Shown here: positions 7,195 to 14,875 of the stretch, piece by piece | Layout: each line of letters begins with the position of its first letter | Numbering within the stretch: position 1 is the first letter of the stretch | Assembly: GCA_022791355.1 (NCBI GenBank) | Contig: JAAVYX010000021.1 | Span: forward strand, 1 to 17,278 | Source: Clostridiales bacterium | GTDB lineage: Bacteria; Bacillota; Clostridia; Oscillospirales; Acutalibacteraceae | Reading direction: 5' to 3' | Length of the DNA stretch: 17,278 nucleotides | Position numbers and translations under genes: made by a program | The notes under the pieces: model-generated | What the model saw: the letters and a program-made list of their open reading frames with translations, nothing else | What the model was told of the DNA's origin: nothing | Database searches by the model: none

Positions 7195-8040
7195 TCACTT
7201 TGCAAAAAAGGCGAAGCCGCAGGCGCCGGGGCCCACATGCACGCCGACGGTGGCGCCGATGTCGCAGCGGGCGAAGGCGTCTATGTCAAAATCGGTATAA
7301 TGGGCGATTTGCCGGCCTAATTCCTCCATCAGCTCCGGGTTATCCGTATGGGCGATGATGCGGGGCCGCTCCAGATCCACATTTCCCTTTTTCAGCAGCT
7401 CGATTAAGGCGTCGAAAGCCCGCTTCTGCCCCCGCTGCTTGTCAATCGCCTCCACCAGGCCGTTTTTGATGGTAATAATCGGCTTGATATTCAGCACCGA
7501 GCCGAAAAAGGCCGAGGTACTGGACAGCCGGCCGCCCATCTGCAAATACTTCAAGGTTCCCACAGAGGCATAGAGGAAATTTTTGCTTTTTACCCGTTCT
7601 AACTCCTCGTAGATCTCCCGGGCCGAATAGCCCAGCATCTTGAGCCGGACGGCCTCCATCACCATAATGCCCAGGGCGAAGGTGACGGTTTGGGAATCCA
7701 CAATGTAGAGGTTTTCCAGCTTCTCGGTGTCCCGGACCAGGCAGGAGGACAGATAGGTGCCGCTCATCTCCTTGGAAATGAAGACGGCCACCACCTCGTC
7801 GCCTGCGTCCAGGTACTTTTTAAAAACCCGGGTCAGCTCGCCGGGGGTAGGCTGGGAGGTTTTGGGAAGCTCCTCCACCGTTTCCAGCTTGCGGAAAAAC
7901 CGGTCGGGGGTCATCTCCACGCCGGAAAGGTAGCTCTCCTCCCCGAAGACGATGCGCAGGGGGATGATTTCTATATCGTTGGCCGCCGCATAGGCCGGCG
8001 AAATGTCGCTGCTGGAATCCGTTATAATTTTAACAGCCAA
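7195..8040 (-). CDS. DegV family fatty-acid-binding protein
   Basis: A 281-residue DegV/EDD-fold protein. Members bind a fatty acid; in several Firmicutes FakB-type relatives present it to the FakA kinase for phosphorylation. Which lipid this one binds cannot be told from sequence. Family landmarks are VKIITDSSSDIS at the N-terminus, TSQPTPGEL, SKEMSGTYLSS, LQMGGRLSSTSAFFGSVLNIKPI and the C-terminal GATVGVHVGPGACGFAFF. I place the start at TTG 8040: AAGGAGG lies 8 nt upstream, the next residues are AVKIITD, and the TTG nine codons earlier would overlap this ribosome site. It has its own promoter (8285-8313), a leader of about 240 nt and a strong terminator, so it is probably monocistronic. 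No fakA is nearby. Confidence 0.93.
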   Translation of the reverse strand: MAVKIITDSSSDISPAYAAANDIEIIPLRIVFGEESYLSGVEMTPDRFFRKLETVEELPKTSQPTPGELTRVFKKYLDAGDEVVAVFISKEMSGTYLSSCLVRDTEKLENLYIVDSQTVTFALGIMVMEAVRLKMLGYSAREIYEELERVKSKNFLYASVGTLKYLQMGGRLSSTSAFFGSVLNIKPIITIKNGLVEAIDKQRGQKRAFDALIELLKKGNVDLERPRIIAHTDNPELMEELGRQIAHYTDFDIDAFARCDIGATVGVHVGPGACGFAFFAK

Positions 8041-8198
8041 TGGGCCTTCCTCCTTTATGATATACAAACGGCGCGTTTCACCCTGACAAAGGGAAGGCGT
8101 GAGGACCGGACAGAGCTGCGCCGCCAGCTGAAAAATTGCCGGCTGGGTTGGGTCTTGATCTGCCCTGCGTTTGTCCCTTTGCCTAGTTTTCTCCCTTT

Positions 8199-8217
8199 CT
8201 TCGGTCCGTGACCGAAG
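8199..8217. repeat. Hairpin in the degV leader related to repeat copy A
   Basis: CTTCGGT and ACCGAAG pair perfectly around a 5-nt loop. The bases flanking the hairpin match those in repeat A: minus strand, GAC..AAGAAAGGGAGAAAA here versus the same string with one additional G and AA for CG in A. The two differing stem positions change on both arms (CG/CG here, TT/AA in A), so pairing is kept. This copy lacks the GGCGCGAAACCTC motif and is at best partial. Confidence 0.4.
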
Positions 8218-8284
8218 GCTGTGCAGAAGAGGTCCGTCTTTTCTATACGGATAGCATCACCCGCCGTCTTTTTTCGACTTTTCC

Positions 8285-8313
8285 ACTTTATCAGACCGGC
8301 CTGCTTTTGTCAA
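8285..8313 (-). promoter_or_regulatory. Promoter of degV
   Basis: Minus strand TTGACA (8313-8308), 17-nt spacer, TAAAGT (8290-8285). The predicted start near 8278 gives a leader of about 240 nt ending in AAAGGAGG before the TTG start. The leader contains a stable hairpin (8199-8217) and a weaker one near 8120-8142; I do not recognise a known riboswitch class. Confidence 0.6.
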
Positions 8314-8386
8314 GGAAACCCCTTTGCAGGCCCTTTTATCTTTCGCATTGACGGCTCTAGCCATTGGCGATTTCACTAACAGCCGC

Positions 8387-8414
8387 TTGAAATGAAAAAA
8401 ACTCGTGATATAAT
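8387..8414 (+). promoter_or_regulatory. Candidate plus-strand promoter in the degV/FAD-gene gap
   Basis: TTGAAA (8387-8392), 16-nt spacer, TATAAT (8409-8414). No plus-strand gene follows; transcription would run within about 20 nt into the hairpin at 8439-8468 and then antisense into the FAD gene. It could be a chance match or drive a very short RNA. Confidence 0.3.
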
Positions 8415-8423
8415 TGGCTCGAC

Positions 8424-8468
8424 AAAACAAAATTTATCGGGCAGTGAGCCAGCCCCGGCTCACTGCCC
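8424..8468 (-). terminator. Intrinsic terminator of the FAD-protein operon
   Basis: A perfect 12-bp stem, GGGCAGTGAGCC with GGCTCACTGCCC (8439-8450/8457-8468, 6-nt loop), is followed on the minus strand by GATAAATTTTGTTTTG. It lies about 130 nt past the stop at 8596. A weaker 9-bp hairpin (CGTCCGGCC, arms 8560-8568 and 8586-8594) just after the stop may contribute. Confidence 0.75.
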
Positions 8469-8595
8469 ATTCCGCCATTTTAACGATGGAAAATTCTTAT
8501 AAGCGTTTCTCAAGAAGAAAGAGAAAAGGGATCCTTTGCAGGCCCGATAGAAACCGTACCGTCCGGCCAAAGGCGGATGCTTGCCGGCCGGACGC

Positions 8596-10206
8596 TCAGG
8601 TATTTGCATACAGGGCGGCCGCGGCCTCGGCGCAGCGCAGACCGTCCACCGCCGCCGAGACAATGCCGCCGGCATAGCCCGCTCCCTCGCCGCAGGGATA
8701 AAGTCCCTGTATAGGGGACATGCAGTCTTCCCCCCGCTCCAGCCGGACGGGCGAGGAGCTGCGGGTCTCGGGGCCGGTGAGCAGCGCATCGGGCAGGGCG
8801 AAGCCTTTTAGCTTCCGATCCATCAGGCGGACGCCCTCCCGCATAGCTTGAGTTACGAAGGGGGGCAGAAAGTCCTCCATGGCGGCGGGGACGACCCCGG
8901 GCAGATAGGTGGGCGTCACCGCACCCTCCAGGCTGGTCGAGGCCCGACCCTCCAAAAAGTCCCCCACCTTTTGGGCCGGGGCGCGGTAGCCGCCCGACAG
9001 GGCGTAGGCCCTTTCCTCTATTTGACGCTGAAAGGCCAGCCCCGCCAAGGGATGATCGGAGTCAAAGTCGGCCGGGCCGACCCCCACCAGCAGGGCGCTG
9101 TTGGCGTTGCCCCCGTCCCGGGCGTAATTGCTCATGCCGTTGGTGACCACCCGGCCCGGCTCGCTGGCGGCGGCGACTACCTGCCCGCCGGGACACATAC
9201 AGAAGGTGTAAACCCCTCTGCCGCTTTCCAGATGGATGGCCAGCTTGTAGTCGGCGGCCCCCAGGGCCGGGTGACCGGCTACCGCGCCGTACTGGGCCCG
9301 GTCGATGAGGGACTGGGGATGCTCAATACGGGCCCCCACCGCAAAGGCCTTTTGCCCCATGGGAACCCCCCGGTCATACAAGGCCTCCAGGGTATCCCGG
9401 GCCGAATGGCCTATGGCCAGAATGAGGGTCTCGCAGTCTGCCGTCTCCAGCCCCGCCGCCGTTTCCAGCGTTACGCGGCGCAGGCGGCCGCCGTCGATCT
9501 CCAGATCCCGCAGCTTGCAGGAAAAACGCACCTCGCCCCCCAGAGACTGGATGCGCTCCCGCAGTTTTTTTACGATACCGGGCAGCAGATCGGTGCCTAC
9601 GTGGGGCTTTTTCTCGTATAGGATTTCGGCCGGGGCCCCGCATTCCACAAAGGTCTCCAAAACCTGCCGGCAGCGGGGGTCTCCCACGCCGGTATGCAGC
9701 TTGCCGTCTGAAAAGGTTCCGGCGCCCCCCTCCCCAAATTGGACGTTGGACTCCGGGTTTAAAGGTCCGCCTGAGAAAAAGCGGTCTACGTCGGCCTGCC
9801 GTTCCTCCACCGGCCGTCCCCGCTCGACGAGCAGAGGCCGCAGACCCGACCGGGCCAGGTATAACGCGGCGAAAAGGCCGGCCGGGCCGCTGCCTACCAC
9901 CAGTGGGCGGGGACAGCCGGCGGCCAGTACCCGCCGGGGCGGCGGATTTTTGTCCCTCTTCTTTTCGTATAGGCTGATATTTTTGTCCCGTAAACGGCGA
10001 CAAAGGGCCGCTTCTTTGCCCCGCAGAGACACCAGCAGGGAACAGGAAAAGAAAAGATCTGGCTTTTTTCGGGCGTCCACCGATTTCCGATAGAGCTTGA
10101 CAGACTGGATTTCTCCTTCCGGCAGGCGCAGGGCCTTGGCGGCTATGGGCTTTAAATTCGTAAAGTCCGTTTCCAGAGATAAACGAAGATTTTGTATTTT
10201 TATCAA
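8596..10206 (-). CDS. FAD-dependent dehydrogenase-like protein, COG2509 type
   Basis: A 536-residue flavoprotein resembling the uncharacterised FAD-dependent dehydrogenases (COG2509) conserved in Firmicutes. An N-terminal domain of about 95 residues (LRLSLETDF...DARKKPDLFFSCSLLV) precedes the Rossmann FAD motif VVGSGPAG (103-110) and VERG (127-130). A glycine-rich block QFGEGGAGTFSDGKL (about 157-171) and ILAIGHSARDT are characteristic; the C-terminus PCGEGAGYAGGIVSAAVDGLRCAEA is the second FAD-binding block. The start is TTG at 10206: AAGGAG lies 8 nt upstream and no ATG fits. It begins 15 nt after the stop of the HI0933 paralogue, so the two are almost certainly cotranscribed, and a terminator follows at 8424-8468. 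Substrate and pathway are unknown; the family resembles geranylgeranyl-reductase-type and related flavoproteins in fold only. Confidence 0.9.
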   Translation of the reverse strand: MIKIQNLRLSLETDFTNLKPIAAKALRLPEGEIQSVKLYRKSVDARKKPDLFFSCSLLVSLRGKEAALCRRLRDKNISLYEKKRDKNPPPRRVLAAGCPRPLVVGSGPAGLFAALYLARSGLRPLLVERGRPVEERQADVDRFFSGGPLNPESNVQFGEGGAGTFSDGKLHTGVGDPRCRQVLETFVECGAPAEILYEKKPHVGTDLLPGIVKKLRERIQSLGGEVRFSCKLRDLEIDGGRLRRVTLETAAGLETADCETLILAIGHSARDTLEALYDRGVPMGQKAFAVGARIEHPQSLIDRAQYGAVAGHPALGAADYKLAIHLESGRGVYTFCMCPGGQVVAAASEPGRVVTNGMSNYARDGGNANSALLVGVGPADFDSDHPLAGLAFQRQIEERAYALSGGYRAPAQKVGDFLEGRASTSLEGAVTPTYLPGVVPAAMEDFLPPFVTQAMREGVRLMDRKLKGFALPDALLTGPETRSSSPVRLERGEDCMSPIQGLYPCGEGAGYAGGIVSAAVDGLRCAEAAAALYANT

Positions 10207-10221
10207 AGTGTTGGCTCCTTA

Positions 10222-11493
10222 CTATGCTTTTAACAATGAATCGGCGGCCGACCGTCCGGCCAGCAGACCGCTGGCCCAGGCCCACTGGAGGTTATAACCC
10301 CCGCAGTCCCCGTCTACGTCTAACGCCTCGCCGCAGGCGTAGAGTCCCTTTACCTTCCGGGATTCCAAGCCGCTTGGAGAAAAGCCGGCCAAATCCAGTC
10401 CCCCGGCGGTGGTCTGGGCGTTGGCCCAGCCGGTGTGGCCAGTCACCCGAAAACGAAAATCCTTGACCTTGGAGGCCACCGCCTTCCACTGGACCTGCGT
10501 CAGCCCGCCGGCCGGGTCCCGCAGGGAAAGGCCGCAGGCTTTAAACAGGGTCTGCCCCACCCGCTTATGAAGCAGGCCGGTAAAATAGTCCTCCAGGGGG
10601 CAGGCGGGCCGCCGGGCCGCCCGGTTCGACAGCAGGGCGCACACCCGATGGAAAGGGTAATCCGGCATACAGTCCACCGACACCTCCGCCCTACGCCCCT
10701 TGCCAGCTCGGACGGCGGCCCGTGAAATTTGCAGAATCGGGGGACCGGAAAGACCGTAATCGGTAAAGAGGATTTCCCCGGCCTCGGCCCGCTCTTTTTT
10801 CCCGTCTATATATAAAGTCGCGCTGCCCTCCACCTTGATTCCCTTTAGGGGTCTTGTATAGGTCGAGTCGGTTTTTAGCTGTACAATCGCCGGGGTCTCA
10901 GGCAAAACGATATGCCCCAACGCCTCCAGCAGCCGACAGCCGCCGCCGTCGCTACCAAGCTTTGGGGCGGCGCTTCCTCCGGCGGCCAGGATGACCCTGC
11001 GGGCGGCGTACCGGCCCGGCCCGGCCCTTTCTTCGGCTTCCACCAAAAAGCCGCCCCCACGAGGACGTATGCTCGTGACCCGGCAGCCGCACCGAGTAAG
11101 GGCTCCCGCCTCGGCCGCGCCGGCCCGCAGGGCGTCCAGCACGGATGACGCCTGTAAGGAATAGGGATAGGCCCGGCCGGTTTCATCAAACCGGAAAAGC
11201 ACCCCCAGCTCAGCAAAAAAGGCCGCCGTCTGCCGGGGAGACAGGGTGCGCAGTACAGCTTCCGCTATCTCGGGGCGGACGGTGTGAAATTTTGCAGGGG
11301 ATACGTCCCGATTGGTGATGTTGCAGCGGCCGTTGCCGGTGACCAACAGCTTTTTACCCACCCGGTCCAGCCTTTCCAGAATCAGGATGCTTGCCGGAGG
11401 ACGGCGGCCGGCAATCCCGCGTCCGGCCGCAATGGCCGCGGCCAGCCCCGACGCGCCGCCCCCAATAACTAGAATGTCGTATGCTTGTACCAC
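10222..11493 (-). CDS. HI0933/BaiN-like FAD-dependent oxidoreductase (copy 2)
   Basis: A 423-residue HI0933-family flavoprotein, paralogous to the one at 1154-2437 and clearly diverged from it. The FAD motif GGGASG is at residues 11-16. The loop before the second strand is longer than in copy 1 (GRGIAGRRPPAS), and the acidic ribose-binding residue follows in ILERLDRVGKK. The signature GNGRCNITN (53-61) and C-terminal block GLYACGEALDVDGDCGGYNLQWAWASG complete the family pattern. The start is GTG at 11493 with AAGGAG about 10 nt upstream. It forms a two-gene unit with the COG2509-type gene (15-nt spacing). Upstream is a long non-coding region in which I could not identify a convincing minus-strand promoter. 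Substrate unknown. Confidence 0.92.
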   Translation of the reverse strand: MVQAYDILVIGGGASGLAAAIAAGRGIAGRRPPASILILERLDRVGKKLLVTGNGRCNITNRDVSPAKFHTVRPEIAEAVLRTLSPRQTAAFFAELGVLFRFDETGRAYPYSLQASSVLDALRAGAAEAGALTRCGCRVTSIRPRGGGFLVEAEERAGPGRYAARRVILAAGGSAAPKLGSDGGGCRLLEALGHIVLPETPAIVQLKTDSTYTRPLKGIKVEGSATLYIDGKKERAEAGEILFTDYGLSGPPILQISRAAVRAGKGRRAEVSVDCMPDYPFHRVCALLSNRAARRPACPLEDYFTGLLHKRVGQTLFKACGLSLRDPAGGLTQVQWKAVASKVKDFRFRVTGHTGWANAQTTAGGLDLAGFSPSGLESRKVKGLYACGEALDVDGDCGGYNLQWAWASGLLAGRSAADSLLKA

Positions 11494-11595
11494 AAGCCTT
11501 TCGCTCCTTCCCGGCCGCCGCGGCTTCTTCTCTTGCAGCCATAGGCCTGCTTTTTAGTCTTTTCAGTTTATTGCCTTTACTTTTTAAATTAGAGT

Positions 11596-12053
11596 GAGGT
11601 TTCGCGCCAGATTTTCTTTGGCTCTTCCCTCTGCCCATCAGCAACCGTCTGCTTTGCTCTCGCTTTCCGAAAGTAAGCGTTAACGTTTCTCTCCTGCTAT
11701 CGGGGGATAAGCGAAACGTTAAAAGCTAAAGCTCTCAGCCGTGCCGGCGGCAGGCTGCTCTTAGACTAGGGTCCTGTTATATCCCGCCGGCTTTCCAAGA
11801 GCCTTTTAAGTTCCTGGCCGAAAGCAGGTGCGAATTTTTGACTTCCCAGCCAAAAAAGAGGCTCTACTTCCTACATATATCACAGGCTGCGTTGCCGGGA
11901 GACGCGGCCCCAAAAAACCAGAGGGACGCGATCATAAAGATACCGCAGATGATAACGCTTGTCTACCCATTCTTTTGTCGTTTCACAAGAAGAGGGTGCG
12001 CTACTAGATCAAGTATTGGAGTAACCGTAGAGGGATACCCGGCGCGAAACCTC
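11596..12053. repeat. 458-bp non-coding block bounded by perfect 13-bp inverted repeats
   Basis: GAGGTTTCGCGCC (11596-11608) and GGCGCGAAACCTC (12041-12053) are exact reverse complements. Inside are several inverted repeats: TAACGTTTC/GAAACGTTA (11681-11689/11713-11721), GCCGGCGG/CCGCCGGC (11743-11750/11784-11791) and an 8-bp hairpin with one G-T pair (11885-11892/11902-11909). No credible gene lies in it. It may be a composite of two repeat copies in opposite orientation or a non-autonomous mobile element. No target duplication was seen. The remaining gap sequence, 11494-11595 and 12054-12182, shows nothing I can name. Confidence 0.5.
11921..12053. repeat. Structured multi-hairpin repeat, copy B
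   Basis: A diverged relative of copy A in the same orientation. It shares CTTTTGTCG..TCACAA and, 45 nt past the hairpin in both copies, GGCGCGAAACCTC. The stretch from the first hairpin arm to the end of that motif is 87 nt here and 89 nt in A. The enclosing stem is kept: GAGG (11921-11924) with CCTC (12050-12053) and CGCG (11927-11930) with CGCG (12043-12046). The first hairpin is imperfect (about 7 bp with a bulge), and the last hairpin is reduced to GTA..CC pairing with GG..TAC. The overlapping plus-strand 99-codon frame is a by-product of the repeat. Confidence 0.6.
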
Positions 12054-12182
12054 TATTCCAGACAATCAAAAAAAGAAATCTGCCAAAAAAACTCACTCCC
12101 AGCCAATAAAAGAAAACATATTACCTCTTACTTCTAATCATACCCTCTTTTACAAATCGGCGCAAGCCGTTTTTCCCCTCTC

Positions 12183-12211
12183 TGGACTTTTTAGGGGAAT
12201 CCGGCTATAAT
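12183..12211 (+). promoter_or_regulatory. Promoter of the GT4 glycosyltransferase gene
   Basis: TGGACT (12183-12188), 17-nt spacer, perfect TATAAT (12206-12211). The predicted start near 12218 gives a leader of about 120 nt. The leader contains GCTTTTT/AAAAAGC pairing and a GGCCGCGGCC palindrome before the GGAGG ribosome site; no known regulator motif is recognised. Confidence 0.6.
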
Positions 12212-12337
12212 ATGGAATATGTTAAGGGAAAATGAAAGAAGCCTTAAGCTTTTTCGGATATACTAAAAAGCAGAAAACACGTCCGCCGTCTCTGGCCGCG
12301 GCCCAGCGGATCCGGCGAATCTCACGGAGGGAGCAGC

Positions 12338-13531
12338 ATGCAGCTTAAAATCGGTCTTTTAAACGATTCCTTTCCGCCCACCATCGACGGCGTAGCCAAC
12401 ACCGTGCTCAATTATGCCCAGTCCATCACCCATAACCATGGGGAGGCGCTGGTCATCACCCCGAAATATCCTCACGTTATCGACGATTATCCCTTTCGGG
12501 TTTACCGCTACCATTCCATCCCCATCGTGGGATCGTTGAGCTATCGGGCGGGCAATCCCTTCCTGCCCGCCACCATCACCGAGCTCCACGCCGAAAAAAT
12601 GGACCTGCTTCACGTACACAGCCCTTTCGCCTCCTCGGTGCTGGCCCGGCAGCTCATCCGTCCCAAAAAATACCGGGTGCCGGTGGTGCTGACCTATCAT
12701 ACCAAATATGAGTACGATATCGAAAAGTTCATCCGCGCAAGCCGGCTGCAAAAGGTGGTAAAACGGTTCATCCGCCACAATATCCATCTGGCCGACGAGG
12801 TCTGGGCCGTGTCCCAGGGGGCCGGAGAAAGTCTGCGGGTTATGGGCTATCAAGGAGATTTCCGGGTCATGCCCAACGGCACCGATTTTGCCAAGGGCAA
12901 GGCGGCTCCCGAACAAATACGGGAGCTGTGCCGCATCTATAATATCAGTAAAGACGAACTGGTCTTTTTATCGGTGGGCCGTATGATGTGGTATAAAAAT
13001 ATTAAAATCACCTTGGACGCGCTGGAGGTGGTAAAGGCCGCGGGCATTCCCTTTAGGGCCGTCTTTGTGGGCGAGGGCGCCGACCGGCCGGCCATCGAAC
13101 AGTATGCCCGCTCTCTAGGGCTTTCCCAGCAGACGATTTTTACCGGCGCCATTTACGACCGTGAGAAGGTTCGGGCTTATTTCAGCCTGGCCGACCTTTT
13201 CCTTTTTCCCTCCACCTACGACACCTCCGGGCTGGTGGTCAAGGAGGCCGCGGCCTGCAGCTGTCCCAGTCTGCTGGTGGCCGGAAGCTGCGCCGCCGAA
13301 GGAGTTGTGGACAATGAAACCGGCCTGCTAGCCGATGAGTCGGCCGACAGCTGCGCCCAGCGCATCCTGGCCGCCCTGCGGGAACCAGGATTGCTGGAGC
13401 GCATCGGCAAGGGCGCGGCCGAACGGGTCTACCTTTCCTGGGACGACGCGGTGGCTATGGCATATAAGCGTTATGAACAGATCATTGAAAAGTGGCCCCT
13501 TCCTCTGCCCAACCTGCACAAAAATTGGTGA
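12338..13531 (+). CDS. GT4-family glycosyltransferase, diacylglycerol glucosyltransferase-like
   Basis: A 397-residue GT-B glycosyltransferase, most like the Firmicute GT4 enzymes that transfer glucose to diacylglycerol or other lipid acceptors at the inner membrane face. The acceptor is inferred from subfamily resemblance only. The N-terminal domain opens with LLNDSFPPTIDGVANT, the glycine loop near GVA being typical, and includes LHVHSPF (91-97) and TYHTKYEYD. The donor domain has SVGRMMWYKN (about 212-221), VFVGEG (242-247) and PSTYDTSGLVVKEAAACSCP (291-310). In the EX7E motif the first glutamate is aspartate (D295) while E303 is kept; DT[SN]GLVV.EAAAC is a recurrent form in this subfamily. 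There is no signal peptide. The ATG has GGAGG 7 nt upstream. It is probably a single-gene unit, with its own promoter and a terminator 20 nt after the stop. Confidence 0.9.
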   Translation: MQLKIGLLNDSFPPTIDGVANTVLNYAQSITHNHGEALVITPKYPHVIDDYPFRVYRYHSIPIVGSLSYRAGNPFLPATITELHAEKMDLLHVHSPFASSVLARQLIRPKKYRVPVVLTYHTKYEYDIEKFIRASRLQKVVKRFIRHNIHLADEVWAVSQGAGESLRVMGYQGDFRVMPNGTDFAKGKAAPEQIRELCRIYNISKDELVFLSVGRMMWYKNIKITLDALEVVKAAGIPFRAVFVGEGADRPAIEQYARSLGLSQQTIFTGAIYDREKVRAYFSLADLFLFPSTYDTSGLVVKEAAACSCPSLLVAGSCAAEGVVDNETGLLADESADSCAQRILAALREPGLLERIGKGAAERVYLSWDDAVAMAYKRYEQIIEKWPLPLPNLHKNW

Positions 13532-13551
13532 AAAACAACCGATTCGCTTCT

Positions 13552-13583
13552 AACAGCCGTCTCGCGCGGCTGTTTTTTATTTT
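13552..13583 (+). terminator. Intrinsic terminator of the GT4 gene
   Basis: An 8-bp stem, AACAGCCG (13552-13559) with CGGCTGTT (13567-13574), 7-nt loop, runs directly into TTTTTTATTTTT. It lies about 20 nt after the glycosyltransferase stop codon. Confidence 0.92.
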
Positions 13584-13691
13584 TGGGGTCTATTTGGAAA
13601 TAAATAATGCCTATCGTCTCCGTCCAGCCGGTCCGCTGAACGGAAAGCGTCCAGAGTTTCTCCCTTTTCCACAGATTTTTCCTTTTCCTTA

Positions 13692-13721
13692 TTGACAGCT
13701 CAGCCGTAGATGTACTACAGT
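13692..13721 (+). promoter_or_regulatory. Promoter of the sugar kinase gene
   Basis: Perfect TTGACA (13692-13697), 18-nt spacer, TACAGT (13716-13721). The predicted start near 13728 gives a leader of about 48 nt that carries AAGGAG 9 nt before the ATG. Confidence 0.55.
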
Positions 13722-13775
13722 AAAGATACAGAAACAGACCGGTCGCATATTAGACAGAAGAAGGAGAGAAGGATC

Positions 13776-14735
13776 ATGTTTGATATTGTAGCCTTGGGGG
13801 AGCTGCTCATCGATTTTACGCCCAGAGGCGTCAGCGAGCAGGGAAGCTATGTGTTTGAGGCCAATTCCGGCGGCGCGCCCTGTAATGTGCTGGCGGCTGC
13901 CCGCAGGCTGGACAAATCCGCCGCTTTTATCGGCAAGGTAGGAACCGACATGTTCGGCCGCTTTTTAAAGGAAACCATTGAAAAACTGGGTATCGACTCC
14001 AGCGGCCTGATTCTCTCGGAGGAGTTTTTTACCACGCTAGCCTTTGTCAAGCTGGACGAGCAGGGCAATCGGGAATTTTCCTTTTCCCGCAACAACAGCG
14101 CCGACGTTATGCTGACCCCCGAGGAGGTTGACCCCGCCCTGATCCGACAGGCCCGAATTTTTCACTGCGGCACCCTCTCCCTGACCCATCCGGCCTCCCG
14201 AGCCGCCCTGCGCAAGGGGTTGGATTTAGCCAAGGAATACGGCGTTTTAATCTCGGTGGACCCTAATTTGCGGGAACCCTTATGGGAGAATCTGGAGGCG
14301 GCTAAAGCGGCCATGCGGCTGGTCCTGTCCTGTGCCGATATCATCAAGATTTCGGACTATGAGCTGGCGTTTTTATACGGAGAAACCGATGTGGTCAAGG
14401 CGGCCCGGCGGCTGCTGGAGGACTTCCGGCCCAAAATTCTTTTCGCCACCTGCGGAAAAGAGGGTGCTTACCTGCTCAAGGACGGCATCCTGCTCCATCA
14501 GCCCTGCTTTGAAGTAAAGACCATCGACACTACCGGCGCGGGAGACGCCTTCTGCGGCGCCGCCCTAAGCCGCCTGGCAGACCGCGGCCTTGCCTTTGAT
14601 CGTCTGGATGAGGCGGCTTGCAGGGAGTTGCTTCGCTACGCCTCGGCGGCCGCCAGCCTGGCCACCGCCAAACGGGGCGCCATACCAGCCATGCCCGCAG
14701 CCGGAGAAATCGACCGGCTGCTTCAAGGGGCCTAA
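13776..14735 (+). CDS. PfkB-family carbohydrate kinase, probable fructokinase
   Basis: A 319-residue ribokinase/PfkB-fold kinase that phosphorylates a sugar with ATP in the cytoplasm. The substrate-binding segment SGGAPCNV (31-38) and overall length fit the ScrK-type fructokinases that make fructose 6-phosphate. Other landmarks are GKVGTDMFG (53-61), SVDPNLRE (160-167) and the PfkB signature DTTGAGDAFCGA (251-262), with D257 as catalytic base and the GAGD anion hole. KISDYELAFLYG (191-202) is the usual nucleotide-side helix. I start at ATG 13776, because AAGGAG lies 9 nt upstream; the frame is open for 22 more codons but those overlap the promoter. It stands alone, with no transporter, sucrase or regulator adjacent. 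2-keto-3-deoxygluconate kinase or another sugar specificity cannot be excluded. Confidence 0.88.
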   Translation: MFDIVALGELLIDFTPRGVSEQGSYVFEANSGGAPCNVLAAARRLDKSAAFIGKVGTDMFGRFLKETIEKLGIDSSGLILSEEFFTTLAFVKLDEQGNREFSFSRNNSADVMLTPEEVDPALIRQARIFHCGTLSLTHPASRAALRKGLDLAKEYGVLISVDPNLREPLWENLEAAKAAMRLVLSCADIIKISDYELAFLYGETDVVKAARRLLEDFRPKILFATCGKEGAYLLKDGILLHQPCFEVKTIDTTGAGDAFCGAALSRLADRGLAFDRLDEAACRELLRYASAAASLATAKRGAIPAMPAAGEIDRLLQGA

Positions 14736-14790
14736 CGGTGAAAGCGGCTTTATGATTTCACGCCAAAAGGGGTCGGACGGCTGCTTAAGG

Positions 14791-14815
14791 AGCGGTCTCC
14801 CTCCCGCGCTTTTTT
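14791..14815 (+). terminator. Weak terminator-like site after the sugar kinase gene
   Basis: AGCG and CGCT can pair, with the 3' arm running straight into TTTTTT near 14810-14815. The stem is only 4 bp, so it is a poor terminator. Partial read-through into the GH5 gene is possible, and a TATGAT (14833-14838) lacking a clear -35 could start that gene independently. Confidence 0.3.
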
Positions 14816-14875
14816 GATCGGATCAAACCTTTTATGATACAGAGGGCGCAGAGCTTTAGGAGGGGCGAAAGGGCT

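Noticed and set aside
8041..8278. Riboswitch in the degV leader
   Set aside because: The leader is long and has hairpins, but I could not match the conserved core of any riboswitch class I know (c-di-GMP, fluoride, T-box and others).
11838..12137. 99-codon plus-strand ORF
   Set aside because: It overlaps structured repeat copy B, lacks a ribosome site and has no recognisable domain.
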